Positions 51,951 through 60,933 of a DNA stretch of 64,000 nucleotides are shown piece by piece. How positions within the stretch are numbered: the stretch's first letter is position 1; each line of letters starts with the position of its first letter. Origin of the DNA: Actinomycetes bacterium (lineage in GTDB: Bacteria; Actinomycetota; Acidimicrobiia; Acidimicrobiales; RAAP-2); contig JAJYVT010000004.1 of assembly GCA_021791845.1 (NCBI GenBank), positions 20,639 to 84,638 on the forward strand, read 5' to 3'. Both the position numbers and the translations under genes were made by a program. The notes below the pieces were generated by a model. It was not told the DNA's origin. It was given only the letters and a program-made list of their open reading frames with translations, and did no database searches.

Positions 51951-52652
51951 ATGCGCGTGGACGACCTGGCGGGCTCCGGCGACGGTCTCGGCTCCGGGCC
52001 GCCGGGCGCCGCGCCGGCGGTCGCCCGACCCCGGGGCGGTGCGTTCGACCGGCCGCTCGTCATCGGAGTGATGGGGTCGGCGAGCGGCTTCATCGACCCC
52101 GCGGTGGCGGCGCAGGCGCGGGCGATCGGCGAGGCCGTGGCTCGGGCCGGCTGCACCTTGATCACCGGCGCCTGCCCGGGGCTGCCCCAAGAGGCGGTCC
52201 TCGGCGCCGCATCCCTGGGCGGTCTGGTCCTGGGCATCTCCCCGGCGCTGTCCGAGCAGGAGCACGTCGAACGGTACGCCTCGCCCACGGAGGGGTTCGC
52301 AGCGCTCATCTACACCGGCTCCGGGCTCATGGGGCGGGAGGTGGTCAACATCCGCTCGTCGGACGTCGTCATCGTTGCCGGCGGCCACTCGGGCACCCTG
52401 GGTGAGTTCGCCATCGCCTACGACGAGGGCAGGCTGATCGGCGTCCTGACCGGGACCGACGGCGTCGCCGACCTCGTCGGCGAGCTGGTCGAGCGTCTGG
52501 TCAAGGAGACCGGCGCCAAGGTGCTCTACGACGCCGATCCGGAGCGGCTCGTGACCCGCCTCATCGACTACTACCGCACGGTCCACTACCAGCGCCCGCA
52601 CTCCCTCTACGACGAGGGCACGCTCCAGCGCGACGGCGCCGCACGAGGCTGA
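51951..52652 (+). CDS. SLOG/LOG-family Rossmann protein (TIGR00725-like)
   Basis: 233 residues. Rossmann core VIGVMGSASGFIDPAVAAQA, ITGACPGLPQEAVLGAASLG, SSDVVIVAGGHSGTLGEFAI (the PGGxGTxxE motif of LOG proteins reads AGGHSGTLGE) and VLTGTDGVADLV. Likely binds a nucleotide ligand; relatives include cytokinin-activating phosphoribohydrolases. ATG 51951 with a 35-residue flexible N-terminus. Confidence 0.8.
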   Translation: MRVDDLAGSGDGLGSGPPGAAPAVARPRGGAFDRPLVIGVMGSASGFIDPAVAAQARAIGEAVARAGCTLITGACPGLPQEAVLGAASLGGLVLGISPALSEQEHVERYASPTEGFAALIYTGSGLMGREVVNIRSSDVVIVAGGHSGTLGEFAIAYDEGRLIGVLTGTDGVADLVGELVERLVKETGAKVLYDADPERLVTRLIDYYRTVHYQRPHSLYDEGTLQRDGAARG

Positions 52653-52731
52653 CCGCCCCACGGCCACGAGCCTGCCGGGACTCCCGGTTGCTCCGCCCGG
52701 CGCCGACGGGACGTGGACGCCGGGACGCCAC

Positions 52732-52761
52732 TTGGCAGCGCACCGGCTGCGTCGGTAACTT
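52732..52761 (+). promoter_or_regulatory. Promoter of the S53 peptidase gene
   Basis: -35 TTGGCA (52732-52737), 18-bp spacer, -10 TAACTT (52756-52761), giving a leader of about 33 bases. A GAGAGGGG Shine-Dalgarno precedes ATG 52801. Confidence 0.6.
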
Positions 52762-52800
52762 GCATGCTGCACAGATCGTCGACTGACGAGAGGGGTCCGC

Positions 52801-54438
52801 ATGAAGCTCCGCCTGGCCGTCGCATCCCTCGGCCTCCTCGGCCTCCTCGGCCTCACCGCCCCGAGCGTCGCGGCGGCTTCCGGGCCGCCCGCTGGGGCGA
52901 CCACGGCCAGGAGCGATGCGGTCGCCGCGCCGCTGCGCGAGACGGTGCCGCGCTCGCCGGCGCTCTTCGTCGGCCGCCATGCCACACCAACACCCACAGT
53001 GGCGTGCACGCTGCCGACAGGCACACAGGTCCGCTACTTCCACTGCTACACGCCCCAGCAGATCCGCCAGGCGTACGGGGTGAGCGCCGTCGCCCCGCTG
53101 GCGACAGGCGAGCCGAACTACGGCCAGGGCCAGACCATCGTGCTCGTCGACTCCTACGGATCTCCCACGGCGTCGGCGGACCTCCAGCACTTCCACGACA
53201 CGTTCTTCCCAACGCTGCCCGCTCCGCGCTTCTCGCAGATCTTCCCCCTCGGAGACCCGCAGTACGGCACGACAGCCCACGGCAACGGGCAGTCGGGGTC
53301 CTCAGGCGCGGCAGGATGGTCGGGGGAGGCAACCCTCGACATCGAGTGGGCCTACGCCATCGCGCCAGAGGCGACAATCGTGCTCCTGGCCGTGCCGCCG
53401 TCGGAGACCGAAGGGGTCCAGGGCTACCCGAACCTCTTCAAGGCGATCACACACGAGATCACCGTCACCCCCCCTGGGACCGTCTTCTCCATGTCGTTCT
53501 CGTCGACCGAGCAGGCTTTCGGCGGCGCGGCGGCGGTCCAGACCGCCAAGTTCGACAAGGTGTTCCAGCGCGGCCTGGCGAAGAACGACAACTTCTTCGA
53601 CGCCACCGGCGACACAGGCACCATCAACTCGGCCAAGCAGAAGAAGGACTCACGGACCTATCCGTACCCCACGGTCGAGTGGCCGGCGAGCTCGCCCTAC
53701 GTCGTGGCCGTGGGTGGCACCCAGCTCCAGTCGGGTTGGACGTGGGACCCGACGAGCAACACAGCGTTCCAACCGGGGTACACATCCACATTCACACGTG
53801 CGACACCCGCGTACTGGCACTCGAGCGCCGGGACAGGAGGCCAAGCAGTGTGGAACGAATCCTGGGCGGACATCGGCACCAACGGCGGCGTGAGCACGAT
53901 CTTCCCCGAGCCGACTTGGCAGAGGAGCGCGGGCTCCTTCCCGGGGCGGGCCGTCCCCGACACGTCGTGGAACGCGGCGGTCAACGGGGGGGTCCTCATC
54001 TGGATCAGCGCCTACCCCGCCTACAACTGCTTCACAGCCTCGAGCACCGGCTGTTGGACAATCTCGGGCGGCACGTCGGCGGCGACGCCCCAGACGGCGG
54101 CGCTGGTGGCGCTGGCCAACGCCGCTCGGGCCCATGACGGCAAGGCGCCGATCGGGTTCCTGGACCCGATCCTGTACCAGACAGCGGCCGTCCAGAGCGC
54201 CTACACACACATCGGCCCCCACCTCTACGGTTCAGCCCCCAAGAGCTCCACCGTGACCGACATGCGCACGACAGGAAGCACGTTCGGTGTGACCAAGTCG
54301 GTCGGCACACTGGTGGACAACCAGATGTGGGGGACCACGGTCGCGGGGTACTACGAGACAACCCCGTACAACCTGGCAACCGGTTGGGGTGCCCCGAAGG
54401 CGTCGACATTTGTCGCTGCCCTCGCCGCCCGCAGTTGA
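52801..54438 (+). CDS. Secreted S53 (sedolisin) serine-carboxyl peptidase
   Basis: 545 residues. Signal peptide MKLRLAVASLGLLGLLGL with cleavage near VAAA. Catalytic residues: Glu and Asp in GWSGEATLDIEWA, the oxyanion Asp in NFFDATGDTG, and Ser in ISGGTSAATPQ. The C-terminal calcium-site region carries GFLDPILYQ and YNLATGWGAP. The N-terminal pro-region is short or absent compared with pro-kumamolisin types. Secreted protein degradation, probably at acidic pH as for the family. ACA is used unusually often for Thr, unlike the neighbours. Confidence 0.88.
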   Translation: MKLRLAVASLGLLGLLGLTAPSVAAASGPPAGATTARSDAVAAPLRETVPRSPALFVGRHATPTPTVACTLPTGTQVRYFHCYTPQQIRQAYGVSAVAPLATGEPNYGQGQTIVLVDSYGSPTASADLQHFHDTFFPTLPAPRFSQIFPLGDPQYGTTAHGNGQSGSSGAAGWSGEATLDIEWAYAIAPEATIVLLAVPPSETEGVQGYPNLFKAITHEITVTPPGTVFSMSFSSTEQAFGGAAAVQTAKFDKVFQRGLAKNDNFFDATGDTGTINSAKQKKDSRTYPYPTVEWPASSPYVVAVGGTQLQSGWTWDPTSNTAFQPGYTSTFTRATPAYWHSSAGTGGQAVWNESWADIGTNGGVSTIFPEPTWQRSAGSFPGRAVPDTSWNAAVNGGVLIWISAYPAYNCFTASSTGCWTISGGTSAATPQTAALVALANAARAHDGKAPIGFLDPILYQTAAVQSAYTHIGPHLYGSAPKSSTVTDMRTTGSTFGVTKSVGTLVDNQMWGTTVAGYYETTPYNLATGWGAPKASTFVAALAARS

Positions 54439-54554
54439 AGCCACGTACGAACCAAGACACGGCACGGCACAAGGCGCCGGCCCGGCGTCGATCCCCCTGT
54501 CCCGTGCGGTCCTCCGTGCGGCCGTGCCGCCACGAGTGACGCGTCCGTGCCCGC

Positions 54555-55835
54555 CTACTCCTCGGGCGCCAGCACCCCCTGGCCGCGGGCCCGTCGGTCG
54601 GCCCGCCGGGCGATCGGGATGGCGCCGAGGACGACGGCCGTTGCCGCCAGGCCCATGGCGGCCGCGTACCCGTACGCCCAGTCGGCTCCGAGGCCGTAGA
54701 GAAGGCCCATGATCAGGTTCCCGAAGAACAGGCCGGCGCTCCGGGCGCCCAGCAGGGCACCGAACCCTCGGCCGGCCTGCCGGCCGGGCCTGAGGACGGA
54801 CATGAGGGAGGGCTCGACCGTTGTCACCACGCCGAGCGAGAACCCGAGAGCTGCGACACCGACCAGCAGGACCGCCGGCGTGAGGTGGGCTGCGTCGCCC
54901 ACCGCGAGCAGCACGGCACCGATCGCGGCGAGCAGGTACCCGAGAGCGCCCAAGTCGCGGAAGCGCTCGGCGACGCCGGTGCCGAGTCGGGGACCCATGA
55001 CGTAGCCGGTGGCGGCGGAGACGACGTTGAACAGGAGGAAGGCGCCGATCCCCAAGGCGCGGTCGCCGCTGCCCTGGGCGGTCGTGAGGATCGGGAACCC
55101 CACGCTGTAATAGGTGAAGCCGAACAGCGCCGAGGCCACCAGCAGCGGGACGGCGCCGGGCAGGCGCCCCGACGTGGCTTCACTCCGCTCCCCGCCCTCG
55201 GCCGGTTGGCGGCGTGGCACGGGACGGCCGGTGGTGGAGCGGGTGAGGGAGAGGGTGGCGACCGCCAGGGGCAGAACGCTGCCGAGGAAGATCCAGCTGA
55301 AGGCGACATGCTCGACCACGGCGATCAGCACGTAGACGCCCGCCAGCGCTCCACCCCCGATGTCGAGGGCATGGAGGAAGCCGAACACCGAGTTGCGGTC
55401 GCGCTCGTCTGGCGCAGCTTCAACGAGCATGACCCGGCGCGAGGGCGTGCGTAGGTTGCGCGCCCACCAGCCAGCACACAAGAGGCCGATCGCAGCGGAG
55501 GGGCTGGCCCAGAGCGCCGACAACGACAGCAACGGGATCAGGGCGTTGCCGCCGATGGCGACCCTCCGGTGCCCGAACCGGTCACCGAGCAGCGCGCCCA
55601 GCCATGCGAACAGCGTCCCGCCGCCATAGGCGAGGGCGCTGGCCAACCCGAACTCCCACACCGGCTGGTGGAGCTCCAACACCAGGAAGAGCGGGAACCC
55701 AGCGAGCACGGCCTGGTAGCCGGTGTCCGAGAAGAACGCAGAGAGGGAGATCGCCCAGACGTCGCGGGTCCGCCAGCGGGGGGCGCGCCGACCCGCTCCG
55801 GAGGCACGGGCGTCACCAGCGGTCGCCCCGCTCAT
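54555..55835 (-). CDS. MFS transporter
   Basis: 426 residues, 12 helices. DVWAISLSAFFSDTGYQAVLAGFP start, motif A GALLGDRFGHRRVAIGG, RNLRTPSRRVMLVEAAPDERD, central cytoplasmic loop RPVPRRQPAEGGERSEATSG. Similar to small-molecule or drug exporters; substrate unknown. Divergent from the DMGDH-like gene. Confidence 0.85.
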   Translation of the reverse strand: MSGATAGDARASGAGRRAPRWRTRDVWAISLSAFFSDTGYQAVLAGFPLFLVLELHQPVWEFGLASALAYGGGTLFAWLGALLGDRFGHRRVAIGGNALIPLLSLSALWASPSAAIGLLCAGWWARNLRTPSRRVMLVEAAPDERDRNSVFGFLHALDIGGGALAGVYVLIAVVEHVAFSWIFLGSVLPLAVATLSLTRSTTGRPVPRRQPAEGGERSEATSGRLPGAVPLLVASALFGFTYYSVGFPILTTAQGSGDRALGIGAFLLFNVVSAATGYVMGPRLGTGVAERFRDLGALGYLLAAIGAVLLAVGDAAHLTPAVLLVGVAALGFSLGVVTTVEPSLMSVLRPGRQAGRGFGALLGARSAGLFFGNLIMGLLYGLGADWAYGYAAAMGLAATAVVLGAIPIARRADRRARGQGVLAPEE

Positions 55836-55963
55836 GCCGTCTCTTCCGGACTCGATCGAGCGGCGGACACCGGTGCCAGTCTGTCATCGGCTGGGCCGCC
55901 CGGCACCCGGGGCCGGGCTCCACCCACTTGCTCGACCCGGGCGGGATGGCGCCGGGTCGAGGC

Positions 55964-56006
55964 TTGTGCCCACCCCGCGTGTCCTCCTACACTGAACGGC
56001 CAGTCA
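55964..56006 (+). promoter_or_regulatory. Promoter with TetR-type palindrome, in a 327-base divergent region
   Basis: -35 TTGTGC (55964-55969), 18-bp spacer, -10 TACACT (55988-55993), followed by the imperfect palindrome TGAACGGCCAGTCA (55993-56006), which resembles TetR-family operators. No TetR gene is in the window. The rest of the region between the MFS gene and 56163 shows no gene. Confidence 0.45.
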
Positions 56007-56162
56007 GCCCTCTGGGCGACGGGCCGCCGGCGCCCGGACGACCGGGGACCTTCGGGGCGGGGGACGGAGGGCCGTGCGACAGGCCGACGACGCAGGGAGC
56101 GCAGACAGCTTGCGCCGTGGAGCGGCGGTGCACCACCTGGTGAGGGTGGGACGGAGCGTCTG

Positions 56163-58646
56163 GTGACCGTCCGTCGGGACAGTCGCGTCAGGGTGGCGGT
56201 GATCGGGGGCGGCGTGGCCGGATGCAGCCTCGCCTACCACCTCACCCGGCTTGGCTGCAGCGACGTCGCCCTCGTTGAGGCCGACGTGCTCGCGAGCGGA
56301 TCGACCTGGCACGCGGCCGGGCTCTGCACCCAGTACCACAGCAGGCGCAGCCTGATGAAGCTGTTGCGGTCCAGCGTGGATCTCTACGACCAGGGGTTGC
56401 GCGCCGACACCGGGGCGGACGTCGGCTACCACCGGTGCGGGAGCCTGCGCCTGGCGACGACGCCCGAACGGGTGGACGAGCTCCATGCTCGCCGCGCCGT
56501 GGCGCGCTCCCTCGGGATCCCGTTCGACGTCGTCGGCCCCGACCGGCTCGCACAGCTCTGGCCGCTCGCCCGCGTCGACGACGTCCTGGCGGCGGCTTGG
56601 TTACCAACCGACGGATGGGTGGACCCCTCCCGCCTCGCCCACGCCCTGGCGGACGCCGCCCGCTCCCGCGGCGCCAGCGTCCGTCAGCACGCGGCGGCAC
56701 GCGCCCTGTCGTGGGGCAGGGGCACCTGGACGGTGGAGACGGACGCCGGAGCCGTCACCGCCGACGTCGTCGTCAATGCCGCCGGGCAGTGGGCCCGCGA
56801 GGTGGGCCGCCTGGCCGGCATCGAGCTCCCGATCACCCCGCTGCTCCACCAGTACCTGACCACCACGCCGGTGCCGGCCCTCCAGGAGCTGGAGCGCGAG
56901 CTCCCTGTCCTGCGCGACGGGGAGGGCTCCTTCTACGTCCGACAGGACCAGGACGGGCTGTTGGTCGGACCGTTCGAGCGTCAGGCCCGGAGCTGGGCGG
57001 TCGACGGCATCCCCGACGGCTTCCACGGCCGGCTGCTCACCCCGGACGTGGAGCACGTCGAGGACGTCCTCGCCCTCGTGGGCGGCCGGGTCCCGGTCTT
57101 CACCGACGCCGGCATCCGCGCCGTGGTCCACGGTCCGGACGGGTACACGCCCGACGGGCTCTGCCTCATGGGCCCGGTGCCCGGGCTCTCGAACTTCCAC
57201 GTGCTCGCCGGGTTCAGCATCTTTGGCGTCGTGTTCAGCGGAGGCGCCGGGAGGTACGCAGCGGAGTGGATCCTCGAGGGGCAGCCCGGTGACTCCATGT
57301 GGGACGTGGACGTGCGGCGCTTCGGCGCCTACGCCAGTGGGACCGCGTACACCGAGGCCCGGGCCAAGGAGGCCTACGCCCGCGAGTACGCCGTCCACTT
57401 CCCCCACGAGGAGCCGGACGCCGGCCGACTCCTCAAGACCGATCCGCTCTTCGACCGCCTTGCCGCCAAGGGGGCGGTCTTCGGGGAGCACTTCGGGTGG
57501 GAGCGACCGCTGTTCTTCTCGTCGGGGCCGGCGCAGAGCGACGAGCGCACGTTCCGCCGCGGACGGTGGCATCACGCGGTGGGGGCCGAATGCCGTGCCG
57601 TCGCCGCCGGCGTCGGTCTCCTCGACCAGACCAGCATCGGCAAGTACGAGGTGAGCGGGCCGCGGGCGCGAGCGCTCCTCGACCACCTCAGCGCCAACCG
57701 CCCTCCTGCGTCCGACGGGCACATCGCCCTCACCCAGATGTGCAACGAGCGGGGCGGCGTGGAGTGCGACCTCGCGGTGACGCGCCTGGCCCCGGACCGC
57801 TACTACGTCGTGTCCGGCGCCGCCACCGAGGCCCGCGACCTGGCGTGGATCACCGACCATGCGCCGGCCACCGGAGTGGACGTCGCCGACGTGTCGGCCT
57901 CGATCGGTGTGCTCACGATCGCCGGACCGAACAGCCGCTCCCTCCTCGAGCGGCTGGCGCGCCGGGACTGCTCCAGCGCCGCCCTTCCCGTCTTCCGGGC
58001 GGTCGAGACCAGCGTGGGCGGGGCGCCCGTCCGGGTCATGCGCCTGTGCTCCGTGGGTGAGCTCGGCTACGAGCTCCACCATCCTGTCGAGTACCAGCGG
58101 CACCTCTACGACCTCCTCCTCGACGCCGGTGAGGATCTCGGCCTGGTCGACGTCGGCTACCGCGCCCTCGACTCGATGCGGCTCGAGACGTGCGTTCGGC
58201 GGTGGGGAGCCGACCTCTCCCCGGACCGCACGCCGCTCGAGGCAGGACTCGAGCGTCTCGTGCAGTTCGAGGGACGGTCCTTCGTGGGGAGGGACGCCCT
58301 CGCCGCCCAGGCAGCGACGGGGGTCACCCGGCAGCTCTGCTGCCTGCTCGTCGACGCCGACGACGCCGACGCCCATGGCGACGAGCCGGTGTCGAAGAAC
58401 GGTCACGTGCTGGGCCACGTGACCACTGGGGGGTACGGGCACCGGGTGCAGCGCTCGCTCGCCCTCGCCTACCTTCCCCCCGAGCACAGCGCTCCAGGCA
58501 ACCGCCTCACCGTCGAGATCCTCGGGTCGCCGCGGTCGGGGACGGTCGTCCCCGAACCGGTCTACGAGCGGGCCGACGGGCCGGCCGCCGAGCGGGCCGT
58601 CGGGCCGACCGACGGGCCGGCCGACGCGCGTGTGCGGGGCTGCTGA
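56163..58646 (+). CDS. Dimethylglycine/sarcosine dehydrogenase-family flavoprotein with GcvT-like domain
   Basis: 827 residues. N-terminal FAD domain with VAVIGGGVAGCSLAYHL; His50 in GSTWHAAGL matches the histidine that carries covalent FAD in dimethylglycine dehydrogenase. Substrate domain to about residue 380, then the tetrahydrofolate-binding aminomethyltransferase-like half (FGWERPLFF, DQTSIGKYEVSGP, LGYELHHPVEY, SMRLETCVRRWG). Oxidatively demethylates an N-methyl amine and passes the C1 unit to tetrahydrofolate. GTG 56163 after GGACGGAG. The tail is a repetitive Gly/Pro/Asp string. Confidence 0.88.
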   Translation: MTVRRDSRVRVAVIGGGVAGCSLAYHLTRLGCSDVALVEADVLASGSTWHAAGLCTQYHSRRSLMKLLRSSVDLYDQGLRADTGADVGYHRCGSLRLATTPERVDELHARRAVARSLGIPFDVVGPDRLAQLWPLARVDDVLAAAWLPTDGWVDPSRLAHALADAARSRGASVRQHAAARALSWGRGTWTVETDAGAVTADVVVNAAGQWAREVGRLAGIELPITPLLHQYLTTTPVPALQELERELPVLRDGEGSFYVRQDQDGLLVGPFERQARSWAVDGIPDGFHGRLLTPDVEHVEDVLALVGGRVPVFTDAGIRAVVHGPDGYTPDGLCLMGPVPGLSNFHVLAGFSIFGVVFSGGAGRYAAEWILEGQPGDSMWDVDVRRFGAYASGTAYTEARAKEAYAREYAVHFPHEEPDAGRLLKTDPLFDRLAAKGAVFGEHFGWERPLFFSSGPAQSDERTFRRGRWHHAVGAECRAVAAGVGLLDQTSIGKYEVSGPRARALLDHLSANRPPASDGHIALTQMCNERGGVECDLAVTRLAPDRYYVVSGAATEARDLAWITDHAPATGVDVADVSASIGVLTIAGPNSRSLLERLARRDCSSAALPVFRAVETSVGGAPVRVMRLCSVGELGYELHHPVEYQRHLYDLLLDAGEDLGLVDVGYRALDSMRLETCVRRWGADLSPDRTPLEAGLERLVQFEGRSFVGRDALAAQAATGVTRQLCCLLVDADDADAHGDEPVSKNGHVLGHVTTGGYGHRVQRSLALAYLPPEHSAPGNRLTVEILGSPRSGTVVPEPVYERADGPAAERAVGPTDGPADARVRGC

Positions 58647-58796
58647 CACGGCGAGGCGCGCCGGTCCGGCCCCGATGGTCCGAACGGCGCTCTCGGCGAG
58701 ACCGGAGGACCTTCGCCTCTGGTCGCGACGAGGCGGGGGCCTGATCGTCTGTGGCAGGGCGCCTGACCAGACGACATCGTCGGTGGTGCCGACCAG

Positions 58797-59033
58797 ATGA
58801 TTGCCGAGATGAAGCGGTTCGACGACCAATTCGGCGTGGCGACGGAGTTCGAGTCGGCGGAGTACTTCGCGGACGACACCGAGGTGGTCGCCCACGAGCA
58901 CGTCCGGCTCACCCGGGGCGACCGGACGCTCGACGGCGAGGCCGTGCACATCTTCGAGTTCCAGGATGGCAAGGTCTCGAAGGTGGCGGTGTTCACAGGC
59001 GACCCGCAGCGGATGGCCTCCTTCTTCGCATAG
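58797..59033 (+). CDS. Short SnoaL/NTF2-like protein, probably N-terminally truncated
   Basis: 78 residues. Matches the second half of the small NTF2-like domain: FGVATEFESAEYFADDTEVVAHEHV, LDGEAVHIFEFQDGKVSKVAVFTGD. Typical members are 110-140 residues with an N-terminal helix pair that is mostly missing. An in-frame TGA lies nine codons upstream of the ATG. Could be a remnant. Confidence 0.5.
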   Translation: MIAEMKRFDDQFGVATEFESAEYFADDTEVVAHEHVRLTRGDRTLDGEAVHIFEFQDGKVSKVAVFTGDPQRMASFFA

Positions 59034-59125
59034 CCACCGTCGAGGTACCGGCCGCGAGTCGGGCTCCCACGTCCGGAGGCTCACCGCCGCCCGCTCGGCC
59101 AGACGCCCGGTGCTCGCACGTCGCC

Positions 59126-60616
59126 TCACTCGACGGGACGTTGAGCCGCCACCCCACGTGGCACCCTCCATTCGAAGTGCGCTCCGTGCGGACGCACCGG
59201 CGTCAGCTGGAAGTGCCCACCCAGGGACGCGGCACGACGAGCCATGTTCCGCAGCCCGTTGCCGTCGGTCGTGGCGGCGGACGGTCCGACGCCGTCGTCC
59301 ACGACGTCCAGGACGACCTCGCTCGCCGACTCGCTGAGCGAGATGTCGACGCACGTGGCGCGCGAGTGCCGGAGGACGTTGGACAGTGCCTCGCGCACGG
59401 CGACCACCAGGTGCGTTGCGGTGACGCTGTCACAGTCGTCGACCGCCGCTGAGAGGGTGAGCGTCGGAGCGAACCCCAGGTGCTCGGCGTACTCGTCGGC
59501 GATCGCTCCCAGCTCGGCGGCGAGGCTGCGGCGCGACTCGGCACGGTGCAGTCCGAAGATGGTTCGCCGGATCTCGGCGATGACCTCGTCGAGGCGCAGG
59601 ACCGACTCGCTGATCCGGTCGGCGACGATCGGCGGGGCGAACCCCGACACGGCCTGGAGCCGGAGGCCGAGGGCGAACAGCTGCTGGAGCACGCTGTCAT
59701 GGAGATCGGCGGCGATGCGTGACTGCTCCTCGAGGAGCGTCGCCCGCTCCGCCTCAGCCCGCGCCCGGGCCAGGGTGAGGGCCACCCCGGCCGACTGCGC
59801 CAGCATCTCGATCGCCGCGAGCTCGTCGGCCTCGTACCGCCGGTGCCCGGGCTCCGAACCCACGAGCAGGTTGCCGAACACCGTGTCCCCGCTCACGATC
59901 GGTGCGATCATGGCCGGGCCGAGACCGAGCTTCCGACCGTCCTCCTCGGTCGCGGCCGCCGTCAGGTCGTCGACGATCGTGGAGCGCCGCGAGGCCATGA
60001 CGCTGGCGAGGAGGCTTCCCGGCGGGTACCAACGACGGACGAGCCCAGGCATGCGCAGTCCGTCACCCGCGGCCACCACCACGCTCCCCGGCTCGTCGCC
60101 GGCCGTGACCACCCCTGCTTCCGCAGCGCCCGCCAGCTGCCGGGCGTGGCGGGCGACCGTGGTCAACACCCCGTTCGTCGTCTCTCCGGCGAGGAGAGCC
60201 TGGGTGATCTCGTTGGCCGCCCGCAACTGCTGCTCGAGGCGCGCCCGCGCCGTCACGTCGCGGAAGATCACACACGTTCGCTCCTCGCCGTTCTCGGCGA
60301 CGAAGACGGTGGACGACAGCTCGGCGACAAATGGCGCACCGTCGGCCCGGAGCATCGGGACGACGGCCTGGACACGACCGGCGCGCCGGCGCTCCTCCAG
60401 GGCCGGTGCCCAACGCGGATCGCGCTCGTCGCTGAGGCCCTGCCGTCCGCGCCTGCAGATCTCCTCCTCCGAGGCGCGGAGGATGGCGCATGCTGCCGGG
60501 TTGGCTGCCAGGATCCGTCCGTCGGGAACGGTGATCAGGACGCCGTCGGGGCTCTGGTCGAACACGGCTTCGTAGAGCCGATCGTCGATGCGGACGAGGG
60601 ACATGTCGCTTGCCAT
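59126..60616 (-). CDS. PAS-GAF sensor histidine kinase (NarL/DevS type)
   Basis: 496 residues. PAS domain (about 10-125: LYEAVFDQSPDGVLITVPDG), GAF domain (about 150-310), dimerisation/phosphoacceptor HisKA_3 with His in RIAADLHDSVLQQLFALGL, and HATPase with REALSNVLRHSRA, VVDDGVGPS and GNGLRNMARRA. Soluble; no transmembrane helices, no conserved haem-binding sign checked. No response regulator gene adjacent. ATG 60616 without obvious Shine-Dalgarno. Divergent from the heliorhodopsin gene. Confidence 0.9.
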   Translation of the reverse strand: MASDMSLVRIDDRLYEAVFDQSPDGVLITVPDGRILAANPAACAILRASEEEICRRGRQGLSDERDPRWAPALEERRRAGRVQAVVPMLRADGAPFVAELSSTVFVAENGEERTCVIFRDVTARARLEQQLRAANEITQALLAGETTNGVLTTVARHARQLAGAAEAGVVTAGDEPGSVVVAAGDGLRMPGLVRRWYPPGSLLASVMASRRSTIVDDLTAAATEEDGRKLGLGPAMIAPIVSGDTVFGNLLVGSEPGHRRYEADELAAIEMLAQSAGVALTLARARAEAERATLLEEQSRIAADLHDSVLQQLFALGLRLQAVSGFAPPIVADRISESVLRLDEVIAEIRRTIFGLHRAESRRSLAAELGAIADEYAEHLGFAPTLTLSAAVDDCDSVTATHLVVAVREALSNVLRHSRATCVDISLSESASEVVLDVVDDGVGPSAATTDGNGLRNMARRAASLGGHFQLTPVRPHGAHFEWRVPRGVAAQRPVE

Positions 60617-60760
60617 GGTGGACGAAGGACTGCGACCGGGGGTGGCTGGCTCCGACGGCGTGGCGAGACCATAGCCGAGCGCCGGTTCGAGCTTGGGGCG
60701 GCCATCGGTAGCGCACGGTGCCCGAAGCCCACGATTGCGCGCCGCGCCTGTTGCCGACAC

Positions 60761-60846
60761 GAACCGTTCGCTCCGGGCGGAACCGTTGGCTCCGGGCGGA
60801 GCTGCTCGCTGGAGGCGGAACCACTCGCTCCGGGCGGAGCCGTCAC
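60761..60846 (+). repeat. 19-nt imperfect direct repeats (iteron-like)
   Basis: Four and a half units of GAACCGTTCGCTCCGGGCG and variants start at 60761, 60780, 60799, 60818 and 60837. The block lies in the gap between the histidine kinase (start 60616) and the heliorhodopsin (start 60934). Regular spacing suggests multiple binding of one protein. Confidence 0.8.
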
Positions 60847-60933
60847 GGCCGGACGTGCGCCGCGCGGGCGAAGGGCTCCGCGGGGGACGGGACGTTCGCC
60901 CCTGGTGGCTCGCGGCGACGGGGGAGTCTGGTG

